Shown here one piece after another: positions 8,722 through 18,548 of a stretch of DNA of 64,000 bases (position 1 is its first letter; each line of letters starts with the position of its first letter). Position numbers and translations under genes: made by a program. Source of the stretch: Streptomyces spinosus (GTDB lineage: Bacteria > Actinomycetota > Actinomycetes > Streptomycetales > Streptomycetaceae); the NCBI RefSeq assembly GCF_020400655.1, contig NZ_JAINRC010000008.1:248001-312000 (forward strand). Direction: 5' to 3'. A model generated the notes under the pieces. The model had not been told where the DNA came from and ran no database searches. It worked only from the letters and a program-made list of their open reading frames with translations.

Positions 8722-8996
8722 GGCGACGACGTGGAGGGGTTCGGGCCGAACGGGACGACTTCGCCGATGGCGAGGCGAGTCCGACCGGCCTCAGATCGGC
8801 CGGACCCACCCGGCGCATGCACTGCGGTCCGGCTCCGGTTGCCGCCGGGGCCGGACCTCGCCGCGCTGACGAATGCGCGCCGTATCTCTGCGGCGCGACA
8901 TCGGCGCAGTGCACGTCATCAGCCACTGTAGCCAACGCCGGCCGCGCTGTACGGTTTCCCGGATCAGGCGAACGCCTGGGTGGCACCGACTCCCCG
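8722..8996. other. Intergenic stretch without a supported gene
   Basis: The short frames here lack ribosome binding sites and Streptomyces codon bias. I see no convincing hairpin or RNA. Confidence 0.5.
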
Positions 8997-9356
8997 TCAG
9001 CAGCCGCCCGGCCCCACCCCGTCCATCCGGCCGCCGAAGTCGCCGAGGTAGCGGGAGCGCCAGTCGCCGTTGAACACGTCCCGCTTCTCCACCGGGCCCC
9101 AGTTGACGAAGCAGGCGCGGGTCGAGGCGACGAAGGAGCCCACGTGGTCGTGGAGGCTCGGCGGCAGGTCGCGGTAGCCGCTGCGGGCCGTCCATTCCCA
9201 GTACGAGCCACCGAAGCCCTCCCCGCTCCAGAGACAGACGGAGCCGTCGGGGCAGGAGGGCTGGGCGGCGCGGGCCGTGGCGGTCCCTGCGGGCACGAGT
9301 ACGGCGGTCACGGCCAGGGCGGCGGCCAGCGTCCAGGCGCGCAGCTGCTGCTTCAT
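8997..9356 (-). CDS. Secreted peptidase inhibitor I36-like protein
   Basis: 119 residues. A signal peptide (MKQQLRAWTLAAALAVTA... ending ATARA) precedes a small Cys-containing domain. That domain contains CPDGSVCLWSGEGFGGSYW and a C-terminal C-x-NWGP segment followed by FNGDWRSRYLGDFGG. This is the gamma-crystallin-like layout of the I36 (SMPI-like) inhibitor family, whose known members inhibit metalloproteases outside the cell. Four cysteines could form two disulphides. GGAG about 8 nt upstream supports the ATG. It is a single gene. Confidence 0.8.
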   Translation of the reverse strand: MKQQLRAWTLAAALAVTAVLVPAGTATARAAQPSCPDGSVCLWSGEGFGGSYWEWTARSGYRDLPPSLHDHVGSFVASTRACFVNWGPVEKRDVFNGDWRSRYLGDFGGRMDGVGPGGC

Positions 9357-9665
9357 GTGGCGCTCCAGGAAGGGGAGTCGGGATGTCCGGCAGTGCGCCG
9401 GGCACCGCCCATGGTGCGGGCCGGCCGGCGGGACACGCCCGGCGGCAAGATCTCCTTCGCCGGTGTGAGGGAAGAAGTGGGACTAGTAGGACCGCGGGGA
9501 CCCGCCCCCTCCTGTGCGGCACGGTCCCGCTCATTGTGAGCAACTCCTCATCTCCGAACGCGCGTACAACTATCGACCACCCCGGCGAGTCCAGTCATGC
9601 AGCGCACGGGTGCGCTCAACGGCGTTCAGGGGGACGCCCGTACGACGTTCAAGGGGGAACTTTCC
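9357..9665. other. Divergent intergenic region
   Basis: Holds the promoters of the I36-like gene (leftward) and the serine hydrolase (rightward). I see no strong operator or RNA structure. Confidence 0.4.
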
Positions 9666-10589
9666 ATGACTCACCGGATATCCGGCCGGGCCGGCGTGCT
9701 CGCGGCCACCGTCAGTGCCGCGCTGCTCGTGCCGGCGGTCACCGCCGCCACCCCGGCCGCCGCGGCCACGCCCACCGTGACCTGTACGTCCGCCAAGGCG
9801 GGCCTGGCCGCCAAGCTGAAGAAGGACATCACGGCGGCCCTCGCCAACCGCAAGGGCACGGTCGCCATCGGCCTGTACGACCGCGGCACCAAGACCACCT
9901 GCACCCTGCGGGCCACCAGCGCCTACGACTCGGCCAGCACGGTCAAGGTCACCGTCCTCGCCACGCTGCTGTGGGACGCGAAGAAGCACAACCGGTACCT
10001 GACGAGCACCGAGCAGTCGCTCGCCAAGGCCATGATCACCCAGTCCGACAACAACGCGACCAGCAAGCTCTGGAAGCAGCTCGGCATGACCAAGATCAAG
10101 GGCTTCCTGGCCGCCGCCGGCATGACCAAGACCGTGCCGGGCGCGAACGGCTACTGGGGCCTGACCCAGGAGAACGTCAACGACGAGCAGAAGCTCCTCA
10201 AGCTCGTCACCGCCAAGAACAGCGTGCTGAGCGACAACTCCCGCGCCTACATCCTGAAGCTGATGGGCCAGGTCGTCTCCTCGCAGCGCTGGGGCACCCC
10301 GGCCGGCGCGCCGTCCTCCGTCTCCGTGCACGTGAAGAACGGCTGGCTGCAGCGCTCCACGCACGGCTGGCGGGTGCACAGCCTCGGCACCTTCAACGGC
10401 GCCGGCCGCGACTACATGATCACCGTGCTGACGCAGGACAACAGCACCATGAGCTACGGCGTCACCACGATCCAGAACGTCGCCAAGGCGATCCACAAGG
10501 ACCTGGTGCCGGCCACCATCGGCGTCACCCGCTACACCCCGACCAGTCACCCGCGCGAGGCGTTCGTCGCCGTGCCGCCGCGGGGCTGA
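9666..10589 (+). CDS. Secreted beta-lactamase-like serine hydrolase
   Basis: 307 residues with a signal peptide ending in the ATPAAAA region. The class A/PBP serine-hydrolase motifs are present: SxxK as STVK in DSASTVKVTVLA, SDN in MITQSDNNATS, and KNG in HVKNGWL where beta-lactamases have KTG. The class A omega-loop ExxLN is not obvious. It is therefore more likely a peptidoglycan- or peptide-directed hydrolase than a true beta-lactamase. A purine-rich Shine-Dalgarno (GGGGGAA) precedes the ATG at 9666; the earlier in-frame ATG at 9597 would bury the signal peptide. It lies 53 nt upstream of another secreted protein. Confidence 0.8.
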   Translation: MTHRISGRAGVLAATVSAALLVPAVTAATPAAAATPTVTCTSAKAGLAAKLKKDITAALANRKGTVAIGLYDRGTKTTCTLRATSAYDSASTVKVTVLATLLWDAKKHNRYLTSTEQSLAKAMITQSDNNATSKLWKQLGMTKIKGFLAAAGMTKTVPGANGYWGLTQENVNDEQKLLKLVTAKNSVLSDNSRAYILKLMGQVVSSQRWGTPAGAPSSVSVHVKNGWLQRSTHGWRVHSLGTFNGAGRDYMITVLTQDNSTMSYGVTTIQNVAKAIHKDLVPATIGVTRYTPTSHPREAFVAVPPRG

Positions 10590-10642
10590 CCCTTCACGAG
10601 GCGGTCTCGCGCACCTCACCGACGGGTCCTACGGTGTGGGGC

Positions 10643-11668
10643 ATGCGCCTGAGAACCTTACTCGCCACCCTCACCGCCGGCCTGGCGACGGCCACCTGTC
10701 TGGCCGCCGCCGGGCCCGCAGCCGCCGGCACCCCGGCGCGCCACGCCTGCTCGGCCGCCGTGGCGATCGACCGCTTCTCCGACGCGCTCGACAAGACCAC
10801 CTACGAGGGCACCTTCGTCGGCAACTTCTCCGCCCTCGCGGTCGACCGGGACGGCTCGCTCGCGGCCCTGGCCGACCGCTCGTCGCTGTTCCGCCTGGAC
10901 GCCCGTACGCTCCGGCCGCGTGCGGCCGTCCGCCTCGCCGACGAGCAAGGCGCCGACCTCGACTCCGAGGGCCTCGTCGTCGACCGGGACGGCACCCGGC
11001 TGGTCTCGTCCGAGACCGAGCCGTCCGTCCGCCGCTACTCCCGCGACGGCACGATCCTCGAGCGCCTCCCGGTCCCGCCCGCCCTCCGGGTCGCCCCGGC
11101 CGGCCGCGCCACCGCCAACCAGACCTTCGAGGGCCTGACCCTGCTGCCCGGCGGCCACACCCTGCTGGCGTCCATGGAGTACGCGCTCGCGGGCGACTCC
11201 GCCGGCATCGTCCGCCTCCAGACGTGGACCCGTCACCACGGCCGCTTCACGCCCGGCGCCCAGTACGCCTACCGCACCGACACCGGCCTCGGCGTCCCCG
11301 AGGTCCAGGCGACCCCCGACGGCCGCCTCCTCGTCCTGGAGCGCGGCTTCACCGCCGGCGTCGGCAACACGGTCCGCCTCTACCTGGCCGACCCCCGCCA
11401 CGCCACGGACACCAGCGGCACCGAGAACCTCACCGGCCAGCCGGAGGTCCGCCTGGTCGGCAAGACGCTCCTGGCCGACATCGCCGCCTGCCCCTCCCTC
11501 GGCGCCACGGCGAAGCAGCCCCAGCCCAACCCCCTCCTCGACAACATCGAGGGGATGACGATCACGGGCCGCGACCGCACCGGCCGCCTGAAGGTGCTCC
11601 TGGTGAGCGACGACAACCAGAACGCGGCCCAGACGACCAGGTTCTACTACCTGCGGGTACGTGTCTGA
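10643..11668 (+). CDS. Secreted esterase-like/phytase-family beta-propeller protein
   Basis: 341 residues. The signal peptide is MRLRTLLATLTAGLATATC... ending AAAGTPA. The mature part has repeated blade-like strands: FSALAVDRDGSLAALADRSS, DSEGLVVDRDGTRLVSSE, FEGLTLLPGGHTLLASME, and DNIEGMTITGRDRTGRLKVL near the end. This matches the 'esterase-like activity of phytase' family, a secreted propeller of mostly unproven activity. The ATG at 10643 starts directly at the Arg-containing n-region. It may share a message with the serine hydrolase upstream. Confidence 0.75.
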   Translation: MRLRTLLATLTAGLATATCLAAAGPAAAGTPARHACSAAVAIDRFSDALDKTTYEGTFVGNFSALAVDRDGSLAALADRSSLFRLDARTLRPRAAVRLADEQGADLDSEGLVVDRDGTRLVSSETEPSVRRYSRDGTILERLPVPPALRVAPAGRATANQTFEGLTLLPGGHTLLASMEYALAGDSAGIVRLQTWTRHHGRFTPGAQYAYRTDTGLGVPEVQATPDGRLLVLERGFTAGVGNTVRLYLADPRHATDTSGTENLTGQPEVRLVGKTLLADIAACPSLGATAKQPQPNPLLDNIEGMTITGRDRTGRLKVLLVSDDNQNAAQTTRFYYLRVRV

Positions 11669-11762
11669 CCGCGGCCCGCGTTTTGTTGCGGAGGGATGAA
11701 ATCCGCATCGTCCGGCGTTGACGCATCCTGGTAGAGCACGGCCGAAACCAGGAGGCACCGGC

Positions 11763-14700
11763 GTGGCAGCGCAACGGGGATGGACACGACGTCTGGCCGG
11801 GTACGCCTGGCGGTATCCGAAGGACGTCGTCCTCGCCCTCGGCTCCTCGCTCGCCGGCATGGCCGTCCTCGCCGTCGTCCCGCTGATCACCAAGGTGATC
11901 ATCGACGACGTGATCGGTGCCCACACCCGCGCCATGGCCCCCTGGGCCGGCGCGCTCGTGGGCGCCGCCGTCCTCGTCTACGCCCTCACCTACATCCGCC
12001 GCTTCTACGGCGGCCGGCTCGCCCTCGACGTCCAGTACGACCTGCGGACCGAGATGTACGGCACGATCACCCGGCTGGACGGCCGCCGCCAGGACGAGCT
12101 GTCCACCGGGCAGGTCGTCGGCCGTGCCACCAGCGACCTCCAGCTGATCCAGGGCCTGCTGTTCATGCTCCCGATGACCATCGGGAACGTCGTGCTCTTC
12201 CTGCTCTCCCTGGTGATCATGGCGTGGCTGTCGCTGCCGCTGACCCTGGTCGCCCTGGCCGTCGCGCCCGCCCTCGGCTGGATCGCCAGACGCAGCCGCA
12301 GCAGGCTGCACCCGGCCACCTGGTACGCGCAGGCCCAGGCCGCCGCCGTGGCCGGAGTGGTGGACGGCGCGGTGAGCGGCGTCCGCGTGGTGAAGGGGTT
12401 CGGGCAGGAGGACCAGGAGACGGACAAGCTGCGCGAGGTCGGCCGCCGATTGTTCGCGGGACGCCTGCGCACGGTCCGCCTGAACAGCAGGTACACCCCG
12501 GCCCTCCAGGCCGTGCCCGCGCTCGGCCAGGTCGCCATGCTGGCCCTCGGCGGCTGGCTCGCCGTGCACGGCCACATCACGCTCGGCACCTTCGTGGCCT
12601 TCTCCACCTACCTGGCCCAGCTGGTCGGCCCGGTCCGCATGCTCGCGATGTTCCTCACCGTCGCCCAGCAGGCCCGCGCCGGCACCGAGCGCGTCCTGGA
12701 GCTGATCGACACCGAGCCGACTCTCAGGGACGGCACCAAGACCCTCCCGCCCGACGCGCCCGCGACCGTCGAGTTCGACGACGTGTCCTTCGGCTACGAC
12801 CGCGAGCGTCCCGTGCTGGAAGGACTGAGCTTCGAGATCCGTCCCGGCGAGACCCTCGCCGTGGTCGGCTCCTCCGGCTCCGGCAAGTCCACCCTCTCCC
12901 TGCTCCTGCCGCGCTTCTACGACGTCACCCACGGCGCCGTCCTGATCGGCGGCCACGACGTCCGCGAACTCACCCTGGACTCGCTGCGGGCCGCGATCGG
13001 ACTGGTCCCGGAGGACTCGTTCCTCTTCTCCGACACCGTCCGCGACAACATCGCCTACGGCCGCCCGGACGCGACCCAGGAGGAGATCGAGGCCGCCGCC
13101 CGCGCCGCGCAGGCGGACCGCTTCATCAGGGAACTGCCCGACGGCTACGACACCAAGGTCGGCGAGCAGGGCCTCACCCTCTCCGGCGGCCAGCGCCAGC
13201 GCGTCGCCCTCGCCCGCGCCCTGCTCACCGACCCGCGCCTGCTGGTCCTGGACGACGCCACCTCGGCCGTGGACGCCCGCGTCGAGCACGAGATCCACGA
13301 GGCGCTGAAGCACGTGATGCGGGGCCGTACGACCCTGCTCATCGCCCACCGCCGCTCCACTCTCAACCTCGCCGACCGCATCGCCGTGCTCGACGGCGGC
13401 CGGCTCGCCGACGTCGGCACCCACGAGGAACTCCAGGAGCGCTCGGCCCTCTACCGCCGCCTGCTCACCGACCCGGACGAGCTGGGCGGGGTCTCCCCGG
13501 GCCGTGCCGTGCCCGCCGAGCGCCGGGAGGACACCTCCGTCCGCGACGAGCTGGAGGCCGAGTTCGACGCCGAGCGGGGCGTCACCCCGCGGCTGTGGAC
13601 GGGCGACCGCGAGCCCAAGGACACGGCACTGGCCGGCACCCCGGCCACCCCGGAGCTGCTCGCCCAGGTCGAGGCGCTGCCCCCGGCCACCGACACCCCG
13701 GACGTCGACGAGGTCCGCGCCGTCCTGCCCGAGGACTCCTACGGCCTGCGCCACCTGCTGCGCGGCTTCCGTCTGCCCCTGCTCGTCAGCCTGCTCCTGG
13801 TCGCCGTCGACGCCGGCGCCGGCCTGTTGCTGCCGGTGCTGATCCGGCACGGCATCGACTCGGGCGTCACGAAGATGGCGATCGGCGCGGTCTGGGCGGC
13901 GGCGCTGCTCGGCCTGCTGACCGTGCTCGTCCAGTGGGCCGCGCAGACCGGCGAGACCCGGATGACCGGCCGCACCGGCGAGCGCGTGCTGTACACGCTG
14001 CGGCTGAAGATCTTCGCCCAGCTCCAGCGGCTCGGCCTGGACTACTACGAGCGCGAGCTGACCGGCCGGATCATGACCCGGATGACGACGGACGTCGACG
14101 CGCTGTCCACCTTCCTGCAGACCGGCCTGGTCACGGCGTTCGTCTCGGTCGTCACCTTCTTCGGGATCATGGTCGCGCTGCTGGTGCTCGACCTCCAGCT
14201 CGCGCTCGTCGTCTTCACCACCCTGCCCCCGCTGTTCGTGGCCACCTTCTTCTTCCGCCGGGCGAGCGTGAAGGCGTACGAACTCGCCCGCGAGCGGGTC
14301 TCGACGGTGAACGCCGACCTCCAGGAGACCGTGGCCGGGCTGCGCATCGTGCAGGCCTTCCGGCGGGAGCGGGACGGCGGGCGGCGGTTCGCCGAGCGCA
14401 GCGAGGCCTACCGCAGCGCCCGCGTCCGCGGCCAGCGGCTGATTTCCGTCTACTTCCCGTTCGTGCAGCTGCTGTCCTCGGTGGCCGCGGCGGCCGTGCT
14501 GATCGCGGGCGCGGGCCGGGTGGAGGCGGCCACGCTGACCACCGGCGCCCTGGTGGCGTACCTGCTCTACATCGACCTGTTCTTCGCGCCCGTCCAGCAG
14601 CTCTCCCAGGTCTTCGACGGCTACCAGCAGGCCACGGTGTCGCTCGGCCGCATCCAGGAGCTGCTGCGCGAGCCGACGTCCACGCGGACCGCCGACGAAC

Positions 14701-15482
14701 CCCTCGACGTGCCGTCCCTGCGTGGGGACATCGCCTTCGAGGGCGTGCGCTTCGCGTACGGCGACGAGGAGGAGGCGCTGTCCGGCATCGACCTGACGAT
14801 CCCGGCCGGGCAGACGGTCGCGTTCGTCGGCGAGACGGGCGCGGGCAAGTCGACGCTGGTGAAGCTGGTCGCCCGGTTCTACGACCCGACACAGGGCCGG
14901 GTCACGGTCGACGGCACGGACCTGCGGGCCCTGGACCTCACGTCGTACCGCCACCGGCTCGGGGTCGTCCCGCAGGAGGCCTACCTCTTCCCGGGCACCG
15001 TCCGCGACGCCATCGCCTACGGCCGTCCCGACGCCACCGACGCCGAGGTGGAGGCCGCGGCCCGCGCGGTCGGCGCGCACGAGATGATCGCCACGCTGGA
15101 GGGCGGCTACCTGCACGAGGTGGCCGAGCGCGGCCGGAACCTCTCGGCGGGTCAGCGCCAGCTGATCGCCCTCGCCCGTGCGGAACTGGTCGACCCGGAC
15201 ATCCTGCTCCTGGACGAGGCCACGGCGGCCCTGGACCTGGCCACCGAGGCGCAGGTCAACCAGGCCACCGACCGGCTGGCGGGCCGTCGTACGACCCTGG
15301 TGGTCGCCCACCGGCTGACCACCGCCGCCCGCGCGGACCGGGTGGTGGTGATGGACCACGGCCGGGTCGCGGAGGACGGCACGCACGAGGAACTGCTGGC
15401 CCGCGGCGGCCGGTACGCCGAGCTGTGGCGGACGTTCGTCGGCCAGTCCGAGCCGGAGGAGCCGGTCGGCGCCTCCCGCTGA
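11763..15482 (+). CDS. Fused heterodimeric-type ABC exporter (TMD-NBD-TMD-NBD)
   Basis: 1239 residues with two complete ABC exporter halves in one chain. Half 1 has membrane helices (residues about 20-310), Walker A GSSGSGKST (about 368), LSGGQRQR (about 473) and Walker B LLVLDDATSA (about 493). Half 2 has helices (about 660-960), GETGAGKST (about 1021), LSAGQRQL (about 1126) and LLLDEATAALD (about 1148). NBD1 has Asp instead of the catalytic Glu, and NBD2 has a changed signature. Together these make one degenerate ATP site, as in heterodimeric multidrug exporters. AGGAGG 7 nt before the GTG sets the start. A charged linker (about residues 575-655) joins the halves. Substrate unknown. Confidence 0.9.
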   Translation: MAAQRGWTRRLAGYAWRYPKDVVLALGSSLAGMAVLAVVPLITKVIIDDVIGAHTRAMAPWAGALVGAAVLVYALTYIRRFYGGRLALDVQYDLRTEMYGTITRLDGRRQDELSTGQVVGRATSDLQLIQGLLFMLPMTIGNVVLFLLSLVIMAWLSLPLTLVALAVAPALGWIARRSRSRLHPATWYAQAQAAAVAGVVDGAVSGVRVVKGFGQEDQETDKLREVGRRLFAGRLRTVRLNSRYTPALQAVPALGQVAMLALGGWLAVHGHITLGTFVAFSTYLAQLVGPVRMLAMFLTVAQQARAGTERVLELIDTEPTLRDGTKTLPPDAPATVEFDDVSFGYDRERPVLEGLSFEIRPGETLAVVGSSGSGKSTLSLLLPRFYDVTHGAVLIGGHDVRELTLDSLRAAIGLVPEDSFLFSDTVRDNIAYGRPDATQEEIEAAARAAQADRFIRELPDGYDTKVGEQGLTLSGGQRQRVALARALLTDPRLLVLDDATSAVDARVEHEIHEALKHVMRGRTTLLIAHRRSTLNLADRIAVLDGGRLADVGTHEELQERSALYRRLLTDPDELGGVSPGRAVPAERREDTSVRDELEAEFDAERGVTPRLWTGDREPKDTALAGTPATPELLAQVEALPPATDTPDVDEVRAVLPEDSYGLRHLLRGFRLPLLVSLLLVAVDAGAGLLLPVLIRHGIDSGVTKMAIGAVWAAALLGLLTVLVQWAAQTGETRMTGRTGERVLYTLRLKIFAQLQRLGLDYYERELTGRIMTRMTTDVDALSTFLQTGLVTAFVSVVTFFGIMVALLVLDLQLALVVFTTLPPLFVATFFFRRASVKAYELARERVSTVNADLQETVAGLRIVQAFRRERDGGRRFAERSEAYRSARVRGQRLISVYFPFVQLLSSVAAAAVLIAGAGRVEAATLTTGALVAYLLYIDLFFAPVQQLSQVFDGYQQATVSLGRIQELLREPTSTRTADEPLDVPSLRGDIAFEGVRFAYGDEEEALSGIDLTIPAGQTVAFVGETGAGKSTLVKLVARFYDPTQGRVTVDGTDLRALDLTSYRHRLGVVPQEAYLFPGTVRDAIAYGRPDATDAEVEAAARAVGAHEMIATLEGGYLHEVAERGRNLSAGQRQLIALARAELVDPDILLLDEATAALDLATEAQVNQATDRLAGRRTTLVVAHRLTTAARADRVVVMDHGRVAEDGTHEELLARGGRYAELWRTFVGQSEPEEPVGASR

Positions 15483-15615
15483 GGCCCGGCCGGCCCGCCG
15501 CGCCGGGCCCTGCCGCCGGGTCGTCTCCCTGACGGTCGTGCAACCATCCGACACACCCGTGCGTCCGTACATCAGTACGGACACGCGGTGTGTGACCGGG
15601 ACGGGGAGGACGACA

Positions 15616-16020
15616 GTGGACAGTGGTGCGATACGCCGGCACCCGCGCCGGCGCCTGGCGCTCGCCGCGGCCGTGCTGGCCGCGGCCGGGGTGCTCGGGC
15701 TGACGGCGACGGGGACCGCGCGGGCCGAGTCGGCGAGCGGCTGCGCCGGGCGCGAGGTGCGCACGCTCCCGTTCGCGTCCGGGATCACCCACGTCTACAA
15801 GCGCAACGGCTACGTCTGCGCCGTCACCGTCGCCAGACAGCCCGGGCCCAGCCGGACCATGTCGGTCAGCGTGCAGGCCCGCGGCAACCGGCCGGTCGTC
15901 GACAAGGGCCGCTACCGGCACCACGCCGGTCCGGTGACCGTGCACGCCGGCCACCGCTGCGTGTGGATCAAGGGCTCGGTGGGCAAGTACTCCGTCAGCT
16001 CGGGCTGGATCCTGTGCTGA
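15616..16020 (+). CDS. Small secreted protein with paired cysteines
   Basis: 134 residues. An Arg-rich n-region (HPRRRLALAAAVLAA) and signal peptide end in TARAESA. The mature part has Cys in SGCAGREV, GYVCAVTV, HRCVWIKG and the last residue (WILC), so two disulphides are likely. It is basic and beta-rich by appearance. GGGGAGG 6 nt upstream supports the GTG at 15616. I do not recognise the family; size and charge resemble secreted inhibitors or binding domains. It lies between the ABC exporter and an S37 peptidase but has its own spacing. Confidence 0.65.
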   Translation: MDSGAIRRHPRRRLALAAAVLAAAGVLGLTATGTARAESASGCAGREVRTLPFASGITHVYKRNGYVCAVTVARQPGPSRTMSVSVQARGNRPVVDKGRYRHHAGPVTVHAGHRCVWIKGSVGKYSVSSGWILC

Positions 16021-16130
16021 GCGCGGCCCCAGGGCCCGGCCGCTGATCCGGAGCGCTCAATTCCCTCTGGTGGGACGGCAGTTGCCGGGATAGCTTCCGG
16101 CGCACATCTGTCTCACAGGGGAGAGTGCGC

Positions 16131-17546
16131 ATGCGCAAGGCGCTCAGATGGCTGCTGGCGCTCACGGTGTTCATGGCAACCCTGAGCACGGCGGCCGGCG
16201 CGGCCACCGCCGCCGAGCCCGGGCCCACCGACATCAAGGACCGGCTCCTGTCGATACCCGGCATGAGCCTGATCCAGGAGAAGCCGTACCCCGGCTACCG
16301 CTACTTCGTGCTGAACTACACCCAGCCGGTCGACCACCGCCACCCCGGCCGGGGCACCTTCCAGCAGCGCATCACCGTGCTGCACAGGGACACCAGCCGC
16401 CCCACGGTCTTCTACACCAGCGGGTACAACGTCTCCACGACCCCCTCGCGCCGCGAGCCCACCCAGATCGTGGACGGCAACCAGGTCTCCCTGGAGTACC
16501 GCTTCTTCACCCCGTCCCGCCCGGCCCCCGCCGACTGGTCCACGCTGGACATCTGGCAGGCGGCGAGCGACCAGCACCGCGTGTACGAGGCCCTCAAGCC
16601 CCTCTACTCCGCCAACTGGCTGGCCACCGGCGGCTCCAAGGGCGGCATGACCGCCACGTACTACGAGCGTTTCCACCCCCGTGACATGGACGGCGTGGTG
16701 GCCTACGTCGCCCCCGACGACGTCGTCGACAAGGAGGACTCGGCGTACGACCGGTTCTTCGAGCGGGTCGGCACCAAGGAGTGCCGGGACCGGCTGAACG
16801 CCGTCCAGCGCGAGGCGCTGGTACGGCGCGGGCCGCTGGAGGAGAAGTACGCCGCGTACGCCGCCGAGAACGGCTACACCTTCTCCACCATCGGCAGCCT
16901 CGACAGGGCCTACGAGGCGGTCGTCCTCGACTACGTCTGGGGTTTTTGGCAGTACAGCCTCCTGAAGGACTGCGCCACCGTTCCGGCGGACGCCGCGACC
17001 GCGACCGACGAGGAGATCTGGAACTCGGTCGACACGATCTCCGGCTTCTCCGCCTACACCGACCAGGGCCTGGAGACGTACACCCCGTACTACTACCAGG
17101 CGGGCACCCAGCTGGGCGCCCCGACGATCCACTTCCCCCACATCGAGCGGAAGCTGATCCGCTACGGCTACCAGCCCCCGCGCAACTTCGTCCCCCGCTC
17201 CATCCCCATGCGCTTCCAGCCGGACGCCATGCGGGACGTGGACACGTGGGTGCGCCACCACGCCACCCACATGCTCTTCGTCTACGGCCAGAACGACCCC
17301 TGGGGCTCGGAACGCTTCCGCCTCGGCGCGGGCGCCCGTGACGCGTACGTCTTCACGGCACCCGGCGCGAACCACGGCGCGAACGTGGCGGGCCTGATCC
17401 CCGCCGAGAAGTCCCTGGCCACGGCCCGCATCCTGAAGTGGGCGGGCGCCTCCCCGGCCACCGTGGCCGCGGCGAAGCCCCTGGCCGGGTACGACGCGAA
17501 GCTGGACGCACGGGACACGGAGCGGGAACCGGCGTTGCGGCCGTAG
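16131..17546 (+). CDS. Secreted S37 (PS-10) tripeptidyl/prolyl aminopeptidase
   Basis: 471 residues. The signal peptide is MRKALRWLLALTVFMATL... ending TAAEP. The nucleophile elbow GGSKGG (in NWLATGGSKGGMTATYYERF) and the segments YFVLNYTQPVDHRHP, YVAPDDVVDKEDSAYDRF and GQNDPWGSERF identify the Streptomyces S37 family. The catalytic Ser is in GGSKGG, the Asp probably in GQNDPW, and the His in APGANHGANV. The family removes peptides from protein N-termini outside the cell. AGGGGAG 7 nt before the ATG sets the start. Confidence 0.88.
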   Translation: MRKALRWLLALTVFMATLSTAAGAATAAEPGPTDIKDRLLSIPGMSLIQEKPYPGYRYFVLNYTQPVDHRHPGRGTFQQRITVLHRDTSRPTVFYTSGYNVSTTPSRREPTQIVDGNQVSLEYRFFTPSRPAPADWSTLDIWQAASDQHRVYEALKPLYSANWLATGGSKGGMTATYYERFHPRDMDGVVAYVAPDDVVDKEDSAYDRFFERVGTKECRDRLNAVQREALVRRGPLEEKYAAYAAENGYTFSTIGSLDRAYEAVVLDYVWGFWQYSLLKDCATVPADAATATDEEIWNSVDTISGFSAYTDQGLETYTPYYYQAGTQLGAPTIHFPHIERKLIRYGYQPPRNFVPRSIPMRFQPDAMRDVDTWVRHHATHMLFVYGQNDPWGSERFRLGAGARDAYVFTAPGANHGANVAGLIPAEKSLATARILKWAGASPATVAAAKPLAGYDAKLDARDTEREPALRP

Positions 17547-17553
17547 CCCCGTC

Positions 17554-17595
17554 CCGGCCGGGGCCGGCGAGCAGCGCGGCCCGCGCCCCGGCCGG
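17554..17595. terminator. Bidirectional terminator hairpin
   Basis: An 11-bp perfect stem (CCGGCCGGGGC and its complement at 17585-17595) with a 20-nt loop sits between the S37 peptidase and the convergent hydrolase gene. Confidence 0.65.
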
Positions 17596-17671
17596 CCACC
17601 GCGAGCGCCACGCGGCCGGGAGCGGGATCAACCGCCTCGACAGACACCGGGGCCGCCCCGAGGTACGTGCC

Positions 17672-18532
17672 TCAGGAGCCGGTCCGCTTCTCGATCCGCT
17701 CCAGGGCCTGCCCCAGGTACCGGGCGAAGCGCGGGTAGTTCTCGCTCATCGGGAAGTGGCCGATCTCCTTCATCTCGATGAACTCCGCCCCGCGGATGGC
17801 CTCCGCGGTCCGGCGCCCGTCCTCGGGGGTGGTGAGGTAGTCGTACTCGCCGGTCAGCATGATCACGGGACACCGGTCGCCGTCGATGTCGTCCAGCCGG
17901 TCCCTGAGGTCGTGGTCGACCGAGTAGAAGTACAGGTCGCCCTTGAAGGCCTCCGAGCCCTGGGTGTAGTAGAACCAGGTCGCCCAGCGGTCCTGCTCCG
18001 GGGACTGCGGTGCCATGAGGTCCCACACGCCGCTGGCGCACACCTGGGCGGCGTTGGCGTGCGGATGCTGCCACCAGTCGAGGTAGAAGCCGGGCGAGTA
18101 GTCCGCGCCCTCGACGGGGATCACCGCTTTGAACCGGTCCGGATGCCGCAGGGCGAGTTGCAGGGCCACGTTCCCCCCGAACGACGACCCCATGAAGATC
18201 GGGTCCTCCAGTTCGAGGGCGTCGCAGAAGGCGACGATGAAGGACGTGAAGTGGTCCGCGGTGAGCCGGTACTCCTCCTTCCACCACTCCTGGTTCCACG
18301 GCGGGTCCGACTTGCCGTGCCGGGCGAGGTCGTAGGCGATCACCCGGTAGCGGCCGGTGATCTCCTCGTCCTCCAGGAGGCCCCGCCACTGGTGGTTGTG
18401 GCAGCCCGCGGTGTGCTGGCACACCAGAGGCGTGCCCTGCCCGTTCTCCAGGTAGAACACCCTGTACTGCGCGTCCTCCACGTCCATGGTGACGTAGTGG
18501 CCGGTGACCGGAGAGATCCTGCCGCTGACCAT
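17672..18532 (-). CDS. Alpha/beta hydrolase
   Basis: 286 residues, cytoplasmic. An alpha/beta-hydrolase fold is clear from LARHGKSDPP, the nucleophile elbow MGSSFGGNVALQ, the acid residue in LTGEYDYLTT and the catalytic His in EIGHFPMSEN. The oxyanion strand has QHTAGCHNHQWRG. It resembles C-C hydrolases and haloperoxidase-type esterases, but the substrate is unknown. It lies 16 nt downstream of an SCP2-like gene on the same strand, so the two probably act together. Confidence 0.85.
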   Translation of the reverse strand: MVSGRISPVTGHYVTMDVEDAQYRVFYLENGQGTPLVCQHTAGCHNHQWRGLLEDEEITGRYRVIAYDLARHGKSDPPWNQEWWKEEYRLTADHFTSFIVAFCDALELEDPIFMGSSFGGNVALQLALRHPDRFKAVIPVEGADYSPGFYLDWWQHPHANAAQVCASGVWDLMAPQSPEQDRWATWFYYTQGSEAFKGDLYFYSVDHDLRDRLDDIDGDRCPVIMLTGEYDYLTTPEDGRRTAEAIRGAEFIEMKEIGHFPMSENYPRFARYLGQALERIEKRTGS

Positions 18533-18548
18533 GGCGAGCTCCTATGTC

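Noticed and set aside
11562..15788. A 1408-codon open frame antisense to the ABC exporter
   Set aside because: Composition (Glu/Gly/Val/Asp/His-rich) is typical of reverse-frame reading of high-GC genes. The + strand shows complete ABC motifs.
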